A DNA stretch of 64,000 nucleotides from Thermanaerosceptrum fracticalcis (GTDB taxonomy: Bacteria; Bacillota; Peptococcia; DRI-13): the NCBI RefSeq assembly GCF_000746025.2, contig NZ_CP045798.1:3741412-3805411 (forward strand), written 5' to 3'. The notes below the pieces were generated by a model. It was not told the DNA's origin. It did not search any database and saw only the letters and a program-made list of their open reading frames with translations. A program made the position numbers and the translations under genes. How positions within the stretch are numbered: position 1 is the stretch's first letter; every line of letters begins with the position of its first letter. Positions 7,866 to 15,973 of the stretch are shown in pieces.

Positions 7866-9242
7866 TTATATTTTAATAAAGCCTAAACCGTTCAGGAGAA
7901 TAAGGGTGATGGCTATAGGAGCCAGGTATCTGACGATAAAGAAGTAGATGTTAATGACTGGTTGGTTTGACAGAGACCCATTGTTTGAAGCCTCTCGGGC
8001 GATGTTTTTAAGACCCCATTTCCAGGCAATGAAATAGGTAATCAAGAGTCCACCCACAGGCAGAAGAATATTAGAAGTGAGAAAATCATATAAATCGAAA
8101 AATGTTTTATCAAAGAATTTCGTATCACCCAGGGTGCTGAAAGATAGAGTAGCAGTAGTGCCTACCAGGGCAATGGAGATAATGGTTACCAGGGTCGCTT
8201 TTAAGCGGGACCATTTGAGTTCTTCAGTAAAGTAAGCCACAGGGACTTCCAGGAGGGAGATCATGGCTCCGGTAGCAGCAATGGAGACAAGAAGGAAGAA
8301 TAGGACCATGAAGATGTTGCCTAAAGGCATGGAAGCGAAAACTGTGGGAATAGTAATGAAAAGCAAGGAAGGACCGGCATCAGGTTTAAATCCGAAAGCA
8401 AAGACAGCCGGGAAGATAGCCATACCCGCCAGGATAGATACGAGAGTATCGGAAAGCATTACTTTTACCGCGGTATAGGGGATATTTTCCCTAAAGCCAA
8501 AATAACTTCCATAGGTAATCATGGTTCCCATACCCACAGACAATTTGAAGAAGGAAAGACCCATAGCTGTAAGAATGGTGGCGCCAGTTATTTTGGAAAA
8601 ATCGGGTCTAAACAGGAATTTTAACCCTTCACTGGCTCCGGGTAAGGTTAAAGCCCTAATAACACAAATCAATAAGAGCAGAAAAAGGATGGGCATAAGG
8701 GTTTTTGTAATCCGTTCAATGCCTTTGGTTACTCCCAGCATGATAATAGAACCTGTAAAGAGGAGGACAAACCATTGCCATAAGAGAGGGCTCCACACGG
8801 CAGACATTGATGTCTTGAAGACTTGAGTCGTTACTTCAGGGTCAGTGGTAGAAATTACCCCGGAGGCAGCTTTGAAGATATAAGAGAAAACCCAGCCGGC
8901 TACAGTTGTGTAGAAGGCCATAATGAGGAAAGAGGCCGCTGTCCCGGAAACACCCACCAAATACCAGGGCCTATTTGGCGCTAATCTTTTAAAGGCCGTA
9001 ATGGCATTAGCCTGGGTAGTACGACCAATGATGAGTTCTGAAATCATGACAGGCAGGCCAACCAGTATGACGCAAAGTAAATATACAAGAATAAAAGCGG
9101 CTCCCCCGTTTTCGCCCGTCATGTAAGGGAATTTCCATATATTACCCAAGCCTACTGCTGAACCTAAGGTAGCGGTAATGACACCGAGGCTGGTAGCAAA
9201 CCCCTCACGTGGTTTGTGTTGTTCTTTTTGTACAATGCTCAC
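7866..9242 (-). CDS. sodium-dependent transporter, NSS (SNF) family
   Basis: A 458-residue sodium-coupled symporter of the neurotransmitter/sodium symporter family, which takes up amino acids or related amines in bacteria. The start region has the diagnostic LGSAVGLGNIWKFPY of segment 1, which forms part of the sodium and substrate sites; about twelve membrane segments follow. The GTG start at 9242 has GGAGGT six bases upstream; the ATG at 9287 lacks one. A 28-residue MetS-like protein is encoded upstream in the same direction. Glutamate dehydrogenase lies 3 kb away, which fits amino-acid use, but the substrate is unknown. Confidence 0.92.
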   Translation of the reverse strand: MSIVQKEQHKPREGFATSLGVITATLGSAVGLGNIWKFPYMTGENGGAAFILVYLLCVILVGLPVMISELIIGRTTQANAITAFKRLAPNRPWYLVGVSGTAASFLIMAFYTTVAGWVFSYIFKAASGVISTTDPEVTTQVFKTSMSAVWSPLLWQWFVLLFTGSIIMLGVTKGIERITKTLMPILFLLLLICVIRALTLPGASEGLKFLFRPDFSKITGATILTAMGLSFFKLSVGMGTMITYGSYFGFRENIPYTAVKVMLSDTLVSILAGMAIFPAVFAFGFKPDAGPSLLFITIPTVFASMPLGNIFMVLFFLLVSIAATGAMISLLEVPVAYFTEELKWSRLKATLVTIISIALVGTTATLSFSTLGDTKFFDKTFFDLYDFLTSNILLPVGGLLITYFIAWKWGLKNIAREASNNGSLSNQPVINIYFFIVRYLAPIAITLILLNGLGFIKI

Positions 9243-9350
9243 ACAAATACCTCCAATGCTATGCTTCATGAATGCTTGAACAGTCACAATGAATATGATA
9301 ATACAGAAAACAGCATAAAAGCAAAGGCATTTTAAGGTAACCCAAGAAAG

Positions 9351-9388
9351 AAAAATAGCCTTTGCCGGAAGGCAAAAGCTATCTTTTT
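9351..9388 (-). terminator. hairpin terminator between the MetS-like gene and the NSS transporter
   Basis: On the minus strand AGATAGCTTTTGCC pairs with GGCAAAGGCTATTTTT around TTCC. It lies inside the presumed two-gene unit, so it may be an attenuator that lowers expression of the large transporter relative to the small protein. Confidence 0.75.
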
Positions 9389-9404
9389 AACTTTAAGCTG
9401 TTCT

Positions 9405-9491
9405 TTATTCTGTAGCTTCGTTACTACGTGCCCTTTTAGCCACGTAAGTTAAGACTAAAAATATAACAACTATATTCAATAAAATAATCAT
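9405..9491 (-). CDS. MetS-like single-span small subunit of the NSS transporter
   Basis: The 28-residue product MIILLNIVVIFLVLTYVAKR plus RARSNEATE-type tail is one membrane helix with a basic then acidic cytoplasmic end. AGGAG lies eight bases before the ATG. Small proteins of this kind (MetS family) are known partners of bacterial NSS symporters and are encoded directly upstream of them, as here. The match rests on size, topology and position, because such sequences are too short for strong homology. Confidence 0.7.
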   Translation of the reverse strand: MIILLNIVVIFLVLTYVAKRARSNEATE

Positions 9492-9620
9492 CTTCTGCGC
9501 TCCTTTCCTACTCCTAGACAGATTATAGACGAAAGATATGTAGAAATTGTTTCTATCAATTTAAGAAATTGTTAAATATTATATGGCAAAATAGTACAAA
9601 TAATATTATTATTGATAATT

Positions 9621-9649
9621 ATTATACACTTATCCAGAAGTGAGCACAA
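9621..9649 (-). promoter_or_regulatory. candidate promoter for the MetS-like/NSS unit
   Basis: On the minus strand TTGTGC (9649-9644) and TATAAT (9626-9621) are 17 bases apart. Transcription would start about 120 bases before the small ORF. Confidence 0.5.
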
Positions 9650-9714
9650 GGAAAAGTTGTTTCCATATGTTATTTATTTACAATTTCCCGTATTTATTCT
9701 TTTTAAGATAAAAA

Positions 9715-9746
9715 CGGGCAGTCTAATCGGCTGATTAGACTGCCCG
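9715..9746 (-). terminator. intrinsic terminator after the DUF2225 gene
   Basis: CGGGCAGTCTAATC (9715-9728) and GATTAGACTGCCCG (9733-9746) form a 14-bp stem with GGCT loop; the minus-strand transcript continues into TTTTTATC. It abuts the stop codon of the gene. Confidence 0.9.
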
Positions 9747-10424
9747 CTAAATTCCTATTTCTTTAATCTGTTCCTTATAATCATACCAGCGTTCCCGGGC
9801 CATTTTTACTACTCTCGGTTCGGCATTTTTCTCCGCAAAGAGTCTGCTAAACCATTTTCTGGTCTCTTCGTATTTTTTGAGCCTACCGTTAAGTTCGGCA
9901 AGTAAATAAAATAACGTGGCTTTGCCCATAGCCAGGTGATTAAGGTCTTCAAATTCGTAAACACTGAGGTAAGCATTTAACGCATTGGCTAAAAATCTTT
10001 CTTCCTCCTGAGGATTATTTTGAAAACGGTAAAGCCAGGAGAGCCTTAAGCAAAGACTGGCCGTCATTAAATATTGCTCTTCTAAAAGGGTAGAAAAAAT
10101 TAAGGCCAGTTTGTAACTTGTAATGGCATCCTCCATGTTGCGGGGGCCGCACAGGTTAATTTTATTCAGGCGTTCGATATAGTTCTTACGCAGGATTTCT
10201 TTTTCACTATTTCGTAATTCCGGTGTATTACCTAAAAAAGCGTACCCGCAGTGGGGACAAACGTTTACATCATAAAAATAGGGATTTATTTCGCCCTCAT
10301 AATGGGTGCAGAAGTCATGATCTTTATGTTTAACGATTAGCTTGCTTTGTTTGACCTTTGTAGTTTTAAAGGGTAAATTGCAGTATAGACAGGTTACTTG
10401 TTTTTCGTACAGTATATTGTCCAA
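9747..10424 (-). CDS. DUF2225 family protein with zinc-binding cysteines
   Basis: A 225-residue soluble protein of the DUF2225 family, widespread in Firmicutes and of unknown role. The N-terminal half has CLYCNLPF and VCPHCGYAF, a pair of CxxC motifs likely to bind zinc. The C-terminal half is helical and TPR-like (ATLFYLLAELNGRLKKYEETRKWF). The TTG start at 10424 has AAGGAGG eight bases upstream; the ATG at 10457 has none. It is a single-gene unit with its own terminator. Confidence 0.85.
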   Translation of the reverse strand: MDNILYEKQVTCLYCNLPFKTTKVKQSKLIVKHKDHDFCTHYEGEINPYFYDVNVCPHCGYAFLGNTPELRNSEKEILRKNYIERLNKINLCGPRNMEDAITSYKLALIFSTLLEEQYLMTASLCLRLSWLYRFQNNPQEEERFLANALNAYLSVYEFEDLNHLAMGKATLFYLLAELNGRLKKYEETRKWFSRLFAEKNAEPRVVKMARERWYDYKEQIKEIGI

Positions 10425-10583
10425 GTTCTTGACCTCCTTCTTTTTGTATAATAGCATTAGTCCCAGAAAAATTCTACCTATAGTCCTAATTTCTTCATGT
10501 TATTTACAAGATATTACTATTTTCTTGTTTCTTCTGTGTTTTATATATTGAAAAATATAGACAAATCGGGGGAGGATATGGAC

Positions 10584-10776
10584 ATGGAACAGGATAAAAA
10601 GAATATACTCGCCCACAAACTTAAAGAAATAGAACGGTTAAGGACAGATTTAATTAAACTTGTAGTCGATAAGGGAGGTAACTTTCAGGATAGGGAGGTT
10701 ATCCGCTTAGGAGGTTATCCGCTTAAGTGAATTATTAGATGAATCGATAGTAGAATATTTAAAGATATTAAACTGA
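10584..10776 (+). pseudogene. Spo0E-like aspartyl-phosphate phosphatase, frameshifted by a 16-bp tandem duplication
   Basis: Spo0E-type proteins remove phosphate from Spo0A and delay sporulation. The frame starts at ATG 10584 (GGGGGAGG upstream) with LKEIERLRTDLIKLV, typical of helix 1. GGAGGTTATCCGCTTA is present twice in tandem (10694-10709 and 10710-10725). The extra copy shifts the frame and the protein ends at 10730. With one copy removed the frame runs through RLSELLDESIVEYLKILN to a TGA at 10774-10776. That restores the SxxLD motif and the usual length of about 57-60 residues. The gene is therefore off in this sequence, perhaps reversibly. A MEDS-like gene follows. Confidence 0.88.
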
Positions 10777-10899
10777 TACAAGGTGGAAGAATGTTCAGAA
10801 AATATAGTATAATGTTTAATAGATTTGAAGAGTAGAGTAGATATTGTTCATATACTTTAGGCAGGTCCCCGGTATTCCATTAAGGAGGGAATTCGGTTC

Positions 10900-11454
10900 A
10901 TGGCTAATACTTTTGGCGTTCACGCAGTCTTTTATTACTACGAATTAGAACACCTCATGGTAAATCTTTGTCATTATATTCATAACGCCGCCGTTAATAG
11001 AGAAGCAGTCTTCCTCTCCCTTGACCCTGATTTATTGAAGCGTTTACACTACTTTCTCAAGGTTAACGGTATACCGACAGAAGGTGTGATGAGCCATTCA
11101 ATGAATGAACTTCTCGAATGTTTACGGAGGAGCGGAAGCAAGGGAGTACACGAAAAAATTTGTAATTTGGCTTCTTCCGTAACTTCTGCGGGATATCAGG
11201 GAATAAGATGGATATGCCAGCCTTTCTTTTTTCTTGAGGAAACACCCAGAGAAGAAATCTATCATTTCGAAAAAGACCTGGGAGAAGCATTAATAGGAAC
11301 AAACTGTTCATTTCTCTGTGCGTATGATTTCGGGGTAGTTGTCAATTCAGACGCCAGACATATCGAGATTTTACAGGACTCACTTCTTACCCACGAGATG
11401 ATCCTCAATAAATTTACGCTGCAAAAGTGTGATGAGGTGCTAAAAGTAAAATAA
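10900..11454 (+). CDS. MEDS-like sensory domain protein
   Basis: The 184-residue soluble protein resembles the MEDS (DcmR-type sensory) domain, a RecA-like fold without Walker motifs. Supporting points are the start HAVFYYYELEHLMVNLCHYI, the strand NREAVFLSLDPDLLKRL and the later GYQGIRWICQ followed by a YHFEKDLGEAL helix. AAGGAGG lies upstream of ATG 10900. The gene sits directly after the broken Spo0E-like gene in the same direction, so it may feed a signal to the sporulation phosphorelay. The domain call is by pattern only and moderate. Confidence 0.5.
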   Translation: MANTFGVHAVFYYYELEHLMVNLCHYIHNAAVNREAVFLSLDPDLLKRLHYFLKVNGIPTEGVMSHSMNELLECLRRSGSKGVHEKICNLASSVTSAGYQGIRWICQPFFFLEETPREEIYHFEKDLGEALIGTNCSFLCAYDFGVVVNSDARHIEILQDSLLTHEMILNKFTLQKCDEVLKVK

Positions 11455-11481
11455 AATACCCTGTAGTTTTCTGTGCACTAA

Positions 11482-11901
11482 CTAGAGATTCGTGGAGCTG
11501 CAAGTAAAAGCATCAGGGTCGCTAAAGGTATAAATATCGTTTTCTTCCGGGTCTTTTCTACCATTGTCATTGGTATCTTTAAGTAAGTAGATAATCCCGT
11601 CTTTATCCACTACATAGCTATATCCGGGTATATGTGAGGAAGGAAGTTTAAAAAAATACAAATCTCCCAAGGAGTTTATACTGTCAGGATAAGTTCCCCG
11701 TGCTAATTTATAGGTTTCGCAGGCTGTGGCTATGTTTTTTAAGTCGCTTTTTACTTTGACTAAATTTGCTTTGGCCGTCACATTCTGAAAAGCGGAAAGA
11801 AACGTTGTGGCCAGTATACCAATGATTACCGTCACAATCATAAGTTCGATAAGGGTTGTTCCCATTGCAGTTTTCATTACCATTCCTATGGTCTTACGCA
11901 C
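11482..11901 (-). CDS. type IV pilin-like / pseudopilin protein
   Basis: A 139-residue protein with a class III prepilin signal: a short basic leader ending at Gly14, then TTLIELMIVTVIIGILA with Glu at mature position 5, then the long N-terminal helix. The C-terminal domain resembles GspG-type pseudopilins (ACETYKLARGTYPDSINSLGDL) and has an acidic calcium-loop-like stretch DTNDNGRKDPEEND. GTG 11901 follows GGAGG. No secretion or pilus assembly genes are nearby, so it must use machinery encoded elsewhere. Confidence 0.85.
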   Translation of the reverse strand: MRKTIGMVMKTAMGTTLIELMIVTVIIGILATTFLSAFQNVTAKANLVKVKSDLKNIATACETYKLARGTYPDSINSLGDLYFFKLPSSHIPGYSYVVDKDGIIYLLKDTNDNGRKDPEENDIYTFSDPDAFTCSSTNL

Positions 11902-12022
11902 AGGCTAACCCTCCGGAGAAGTCACTCTATCTAGTATTTAACCAATTTCTTCAAAGCCTAACTGGATAAAGAACATATAATTTAAAAATATACCCGCAAG
12001 CCTTGGGTACACACCAGAAAAA

Positions 12023-12053
12023 AAGGAATGCACTGTCAAAAAGTGCATTCCTT
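12023..12053 (-). terminator. intrinsic terminator after glutamate dehydrogenase
   Basis: AAGGAATGCACT (12023-12034) pairs with AGTGCATTCCTT (12042-12053); on the minus strand a T-run follows. Confidence 0.9.
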
Positions 12054-12060
12054 ATAAGTA

Positions 12061-13320
12061 TTACGGGAAAATACCCCTGATCTTTTTAGCTTTCGCTACT
12101 CTATCCAAGGCTACCATATAAGCAGCCATCCTTAAGGTCACGTTTTTCTCCTTATGGACCTGCCAGACTTCTTCAAACGTTTTCTTCATAACCTTTTCCA
12201 GGTTGCTGTTAATATAGTCTTCATCCCACATGAAAGATTGTTCATTCTGAACCCACTCAAAGTAGGAGACTACCACACCGCCGGCATTGGCCAGGATATC
12301 CGGTACCAGGATTATATTACGTTCCTCTAAAATTTTATCGGCCATATTGGTAGTAGGACCGTTAGCGGCTTCAACGATGATTTTGGCACCCATTTCTGTG
12401 GCGATATCTTCCGTGATCTGGTTTTCCAGAGCGGCAGGAATCAGGATATCCACGTCAAGGGTTAGGAGTTCCTTATTTGTAATTACGGAGAGCCCTTCCT
12501 CCGTATAGCCTTGTAAAAGGTTTTGGTTGTTCTTGGCATAGAAAATAGCTTTATCTATATCAATACCCTCTTTTTTATACAGGGCACAGGAGACATCACT
12601 GATGGCCACGATTTTAAAGCCCTGATCCTTGAGGAGTTTGGCTGCAATACTGCCTACATTTCCAAACCCCTGTACGGCTACCGTCATGTTTTCTTTAGCA
12701 AGTCTTAGTTTTTCAATGAGATTGAGAACTGTAAACATGACACCCCTGCCGGTCGCTTCCGTTCTACCCAGTGAACCACCTATTTCCAGGGGTTTACCGG
12801 TAACAACTTCCGGGACGGCGTATCCTTTAAACATACTGTATGTATCCATGATCCAGGCCATGATTTGGGCATTGGTACCCACATCGGGGGCAGGTATGTC
12901 CTTTTCCGGGCCTAAAATTGGCAGGATCATGGCCGTATATCTTCTGGTGAGTCTCCTAATTTCATCAATACTCATTTTAGAGGGATCACATTTTACGGCA
13001 CCCTTGGCCCCACCGTAGGGTATATTAACCAGGGCACATTTCCAGGTCATCCAGGCCGCCAGCGCTTTTACCTCATCGAGGTTAACATCGGGGTGGAACC
13101 GGATTCCGCCTTTGCAGGGACCTCTGGAACTGCTGTGCTGGATTCTATAGCCGGTAAAAACTTCGGTACGGCCGTCATCCATGACCACAGGAATAGATAC
13201 AGTTAATTCTCTTTCCGGGTATCGTAGAGTAACATAGTCGTTGTACTTGAGTCCGATTTTCTTTGCTGCTTCATCCAGGACGTTGAGCATAGTTTGATAA
13301 GGATTATACGCTTCAGACAT
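12061..13320 (-). CDS. gdhA: glutamate dehydrogenase (Glu/Leu/Phe/Val dehydrogenase family)
   Basis: A 419-residue cytoplasmic enzyme that interconverts glutamate and 2-oxoglutarate plus ammonia with NAD(P)H. The catalytic-lysine segment is PYGGAKGAV near residue 103, preceded by the substrate-loop KGGIRFHP and followed by the GFGNVGSIAA dinucleotide fold near residue 225. Length fits the hexameric short-subunit class. AAGGAGG precedes ATG 13320. It has its own promoter and terminator. Cofactor preference cannot be read with confidence, and other members of the family use branched amino acids. Confidence 0.94.
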   Translation of the reverse strand: MSEAYNPYQTMLNVLDEAAKKIGLKYNDYVTLRYPERELTVSIPVVMDDGRTEVFTGYRIQHSSSRGPCKGGIRFHPDVNLDEVKALAAWMTWKCALVNIPYGGAKGAVKCDPSKMSIDEIRRLTRRYTAMILPILGPEKDIPAPDVGTNAQIMAWIMDTYSMFKGYAVPEVVTGKPLEIGGSLGRTEATGRGVMFTVLNLIEKLRLAKENMTVAVQGFGNVGSIAAKLLKDQGFKIVAISDVSCALYKKEGIDIDKAIFYAKNNQNLLQGYTEEGLSVITNKELLTLDVDILIPAALENQITEDIATEMGAKIIVEAANGPTTNMADKILEERNIILVPDILANAGGVVVSYFEWVQNEQSFMWDEDYINSNLEKVMKKTFEEVWQVHKEKNVTLRMAAYMVALDRVAKAKKIRGIFP

Positions 13321-13378
13321 GTTGCTACCTCCTTTAAGCTAATAGAAGAATTAGCCAAGCATTATGTATACAGGATAC

Positions 13379-13407
13379 ATTATACACAGGCCGTTATAAA
13401 TTGTAAA
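13379..13407 (-). promoter_or_regulatory. promoter of the glutamate dehydrogenase gene
   Basis: On the minus strand TTTACA (13407-13402) and TATAAT (13384-13379) are separated by 17 bases and lie about 60 bases before the start codon. Confidence 0.75.
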
Positions 13408-13563
13408 TATATTCTTTACCCTATTGGTGTTTTTATTTTCGCAAAGAAAAAGGCTTTACGCGACCTAAGAATTTAATACTGAGAGAGAGGAGCAGGTCTG
13501 GACAATTGTCAAATTCATGGTAAGATAAATAACGTTTAATGAATTACGAAAGGTGACGGAGTA

Positions 13564-14670
13564 ATGCGCCAGTATCTTCAGGCTATATGGACTAAAGAAC
13601 CCCTTTTTGTTACGGCATCTTTTCTCGTGGCGGCGTCTTCCTTTTTTGTCAAACCCAGTGTAGCAGCAATTGACTGGAAAGTAATTATCATTCTCTTCAA
13701 CTTGATGGCAGTGATTATAGCCCTGGAAAAGTACAGGGTCTTAGATGAGCTATCTTTAAAACTCCTCGAACGATTCCGTTCTTTAAGACTCTTAAGTATC
13801 TGTTTAGTGCTTATGACGGGTTTTTTTGCCATGTTTATCACCAATGATGTGGCTCTACTGACCCTGGTTCCTTTAAGCCTTTTAATTGCCAAACGCTGCA
13901 GCTTTAATCCTGCCTGGTTAGTCATTTTACAGACTTTAGCCGCCAACATAGGAAGCAGTTTGACACCTATGGGAAACCCCCAAAACCTCTTTCTCTACGA
14001 ATACTATAAAATCAGTCCCACATCTTTCATAAACATGATGGCTCCTTTTGTCATAGGGGGACTGATCTCGTTAATTATATTAGCCTTTAAAATTCCCCCA
14101 GAGCCTGTCCAGTATAAATGTGACGTCAGTTTTACACCTTCAGAATCCAAACGACAATTGATGTATCTTATTTTTTTTGGTCTGGTTGTATTATCTGTGT
14201 TGCGTGCAATTGATTACAGGTTCATTTTTTTCTTTACTTTACTTGTACTCATTATTTTTGACAGGGAACTACTCCTGAAGATTGATTATTATTTACTTGG
14301 TACTTTTATTGCCTTTTTTCTTTTGGTCGATAACCTAGCGAGATTGCCGGGACTTATGGAAAGTATCACCGTTTTTTTAAACGGCGAAGGCAATACTTTC
14401 CTTTTAGGTGCAATCCTTTCCCAGTTTATCAGCAATGTCCCTGCCGCTATTCTTTTGGCTAATTTCACCGGTCATTATCGGGAACTTCTCTGGGGAGTTA
14501 ATGTAGGCGGTATGGGCACACTAATTGCTTCCCTGGCCAGCCTTATTTCCTACAAGCTTTACGCAAAAGAATATCCCGGTAAAGACTATCTTGTAAAGTT
14601 TCATATCGTAAATCTGGGAGGACTATTATTTTTTACGGGTCTTGTGTGGATTTATCTTATAAAACTATAA
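13564..14670 (+). CDS. anion permease of the SLC13/CitMHS/ArsB-like group
   Basis: A 368-residue membrane protein with about ten hydrophobic segments. The paired re-entrant loop signatures are FITNDVALLTLVPLSLL and GSSLTPMGNPQNLFLY, followed by FISNVPAAILL in the second half. These mark the ion-transporter fold used for dicarboxylate, citrate or arsenite export. Length is somewhat short for the family. The substrate is not determinable. GGAG lies upstream of ATG 13564. A terminator follows, so it is likely monocistronic. Confidence 0.85.
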   Translation: MRQYLQAIWTKEPLFVTASFLVAASSFFVKPSVAAIDWKVIIILFNLMAVIIALEKYRVLDELSLKLLERFRSLRLLSICLVLMTGFFAMFITNDVALLTLVPLSLLIAKRCSFNPAWLVILQTLAANIGSSLTPMGNPQNLFLYEYYKISPTSFINMMAPFVIGGLISLIILAFKIPPEPVQYKCDVSFTPSESKRQLMYLIFFGLVVLSVLRAIDYRFIFFFTLLVLIIFDRELLLKIDYYLLGTFIAFFLLVDNLARLPGLMESITVFLNGEGNTFLLGAILSQFISNVPAAILLANFTGHYRELLWGVNVGGMGTLIASLASLISYKLYAKEYPGKDYLVKFHIVNLGGLLFFTGLVWIYLIKL

Positions 14671-14684
14671 TACGATAGAATTTT

Positions 14685-14716
14685 ATGGTTGCAGCCCTGG
14701 CTTCAACCATTTTTTA
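14685..14716 (+). terminator. intrinsic terminator after the anion permease
   Basis: ATGGTTG, AGCC / GGCT, CAACCAT form an interrupted stem from 14685 to 14710, followed by TTTTTT. Confidence 0.85.
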
Positions 14717-14741
14717 TAGAGAAAATTTCCCAGGAGATTAA

Positions 14742-15416
14742 TTGCTGAAACTTGCAAAGAAATGGATTATTTTGTATAATATCCATGAAATTAGGTCGAT
14801 GGTCCTATATTGTGCCGCAGAAAGGCGTGGAAACGTGATTTTAGCTAGTGTCCAATCAGATTCATTAAAGGCAATGGTAAAATTAATGGAGTTACGGGAT
14901 ATATCAACATATATTCACTGCAACAAGGTAGCGCAATATAGCAAGATATTAGCGGCGAAAATCAGTTTATCGGAAAGTGAAGTGGAGCTAGTTACTAAAT
15001 CAGCTTTAATACATGATATTGGTAAAATGGGTATTCCCGAGAAAATTCTGTATAAACCGGGAAAACTAACGGATATTGAGTATGAAATCATTAAAAAGCA
15101 TACAGTGCTGGCCATCGATACTTTATCTTCTACCGGCTTAAATGATTTGATTCCCTCAGTTGTACACCATCATGAGTGGTATAACGGTCAGGGGTATCCT
15201 ACCGGGCTTAAAGGCCCGAATATACCTCTCTATGCCAGAATCATTGCTGTGGCCGATGTCTACGATGCTCTGACTTCCCCACGTGTATACCGGCCAACGC
15301 TTACCGTAGAAGAGGCAAAAAAAGAACTGCTTAGAGTGGCAGGAAGCCAGTTGGATCCTGAACTGGTTCGAGAATTTCTAGAAATGGAGCAAATATTAAG
15401 TCAAAATACAGATTGA
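14742..15416 (+). CDS. HD-GYP domain c-di-GMP phosphodiesterase
   Basis: A 224-residue protein whose C-terminal 160 residues are an HD-GYP domain, which hydrolyses cyclic di-GMP. Visible catalytic motifs are HDIGKMGIP, HHEWYNGQGYP (the HHE and GYP signatures) and ADVYDALTS. There is no recognisable input domain; the N-terminal 50 residues are unassigned. The TTG start at 14742 has AGGAG five bases upstream; internal ATG and GTG codons are possible alternatives. A CBS-GGDEF gene lies 500 bases downstream, so opposing c-di-GMP activities are encoded side by side. Confidence 0.9.
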   Translation: MLKLAKKWIILYNIHEIRSMVLYCAAERRGNVILASVQSDSLKAMVKLMELRDISTYIHCNKVAQYSKILAAKISLSESEVELVTKSALIHDIGKMGIPEKILYKPGKLTDIEYEIIKKHTVLAIDTLSSTGLNDLIPSVVHHHEWYNGQGYPTGLKGPNIPLYARIIAVADVYDALTSPRVYRPTLTVEEAKKELLRVAGSQLDPELVREFLEMEQILSQNTD

Positions 15417-15427
15417 TGAAGCAACAG

Positions 15428-15455
15428 AAAACCCGTCGCTAGGACGGGTTTTGTT
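15428..15455 (+). terminator. intrinsic terminator after the HD-GYP gene
   Basis: AAAACCCGTC (15428-15437) pairs with GACGGGTTTT (15443-15452). Confidence 0.85.
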
Positions 15456-15625
15456 TCACCAGTCAGAAAAAGTATAAGTTTTTAGGGGCATGGAAAATTT
15501 TATTAATTGTGGAGGAAAAATAAAATTTATGGTATAAATATATAAAGTTGCGTTTTGACATAAATTGCTTACATTAGGGCGCGGGGTTCATCGGCTGCCT
15601 ATTATAATACAGGGGAGATAGCAAA

Positions 15626-15973
15626 ATGGAGAATACTACTGCCATAAGAAAAGCGGAAATTAAAATTAAAATGACGGAATTTGAGTTTCCACCTATGCAG
15701 GATGTTGTGTTAATTGGAAATAGGGCGCCTATAGGTGCTGAAGCAGCAAAAAGAATGATTGACGTACTTGCACCTGACCAATACGAAGTGATTCGTCTTG
15801 ATCACTTTATGTTTGAAGCATTGGTAATTAGAAAATCATTACTACAGCTAATCCCCAGAGAAAAATTAATTTCCATCATACTTGATGAGGGGAGTTTAGT
15901 AGCCAATGAAGATAATATGGTCAAAGCCCAGGTAAACATCCATGTAGAAATAAATAGGATGATTGATTTATGA
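15626..15973 (+). CDS. unknown protein, partner of the CBS-GGDEF gene
   Basis: I do not recognise this 115-residue soluble protein. It has no signal peptide or membrane segment. A beta-rich start (VVLIGNRAPIGAEAAKRMIDVL) is followed by mixed helix and strand (EALVIRKSLLQLIP). AAGGGGAG-like purines precede ATG 15626. Its last codons overlap the start of the CBS-GGDEF gene by four bases (ATGA), which indicates translational coupling and a joint role, perhaps as a regulator or partner of the diguanylate cyclase. That role is inference from position only. Confidence 0.75.
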   Translation: MENTTAIRKAEIKIKMTEFEFPPMQDVVLIGNRAPIGAEAAKRMIDVLAPDQYEVIRLDHFMFEALVIRKSLLQLIPREKLISIILDEGSLVANEDNMVKAQVNIHVEINRMIDL

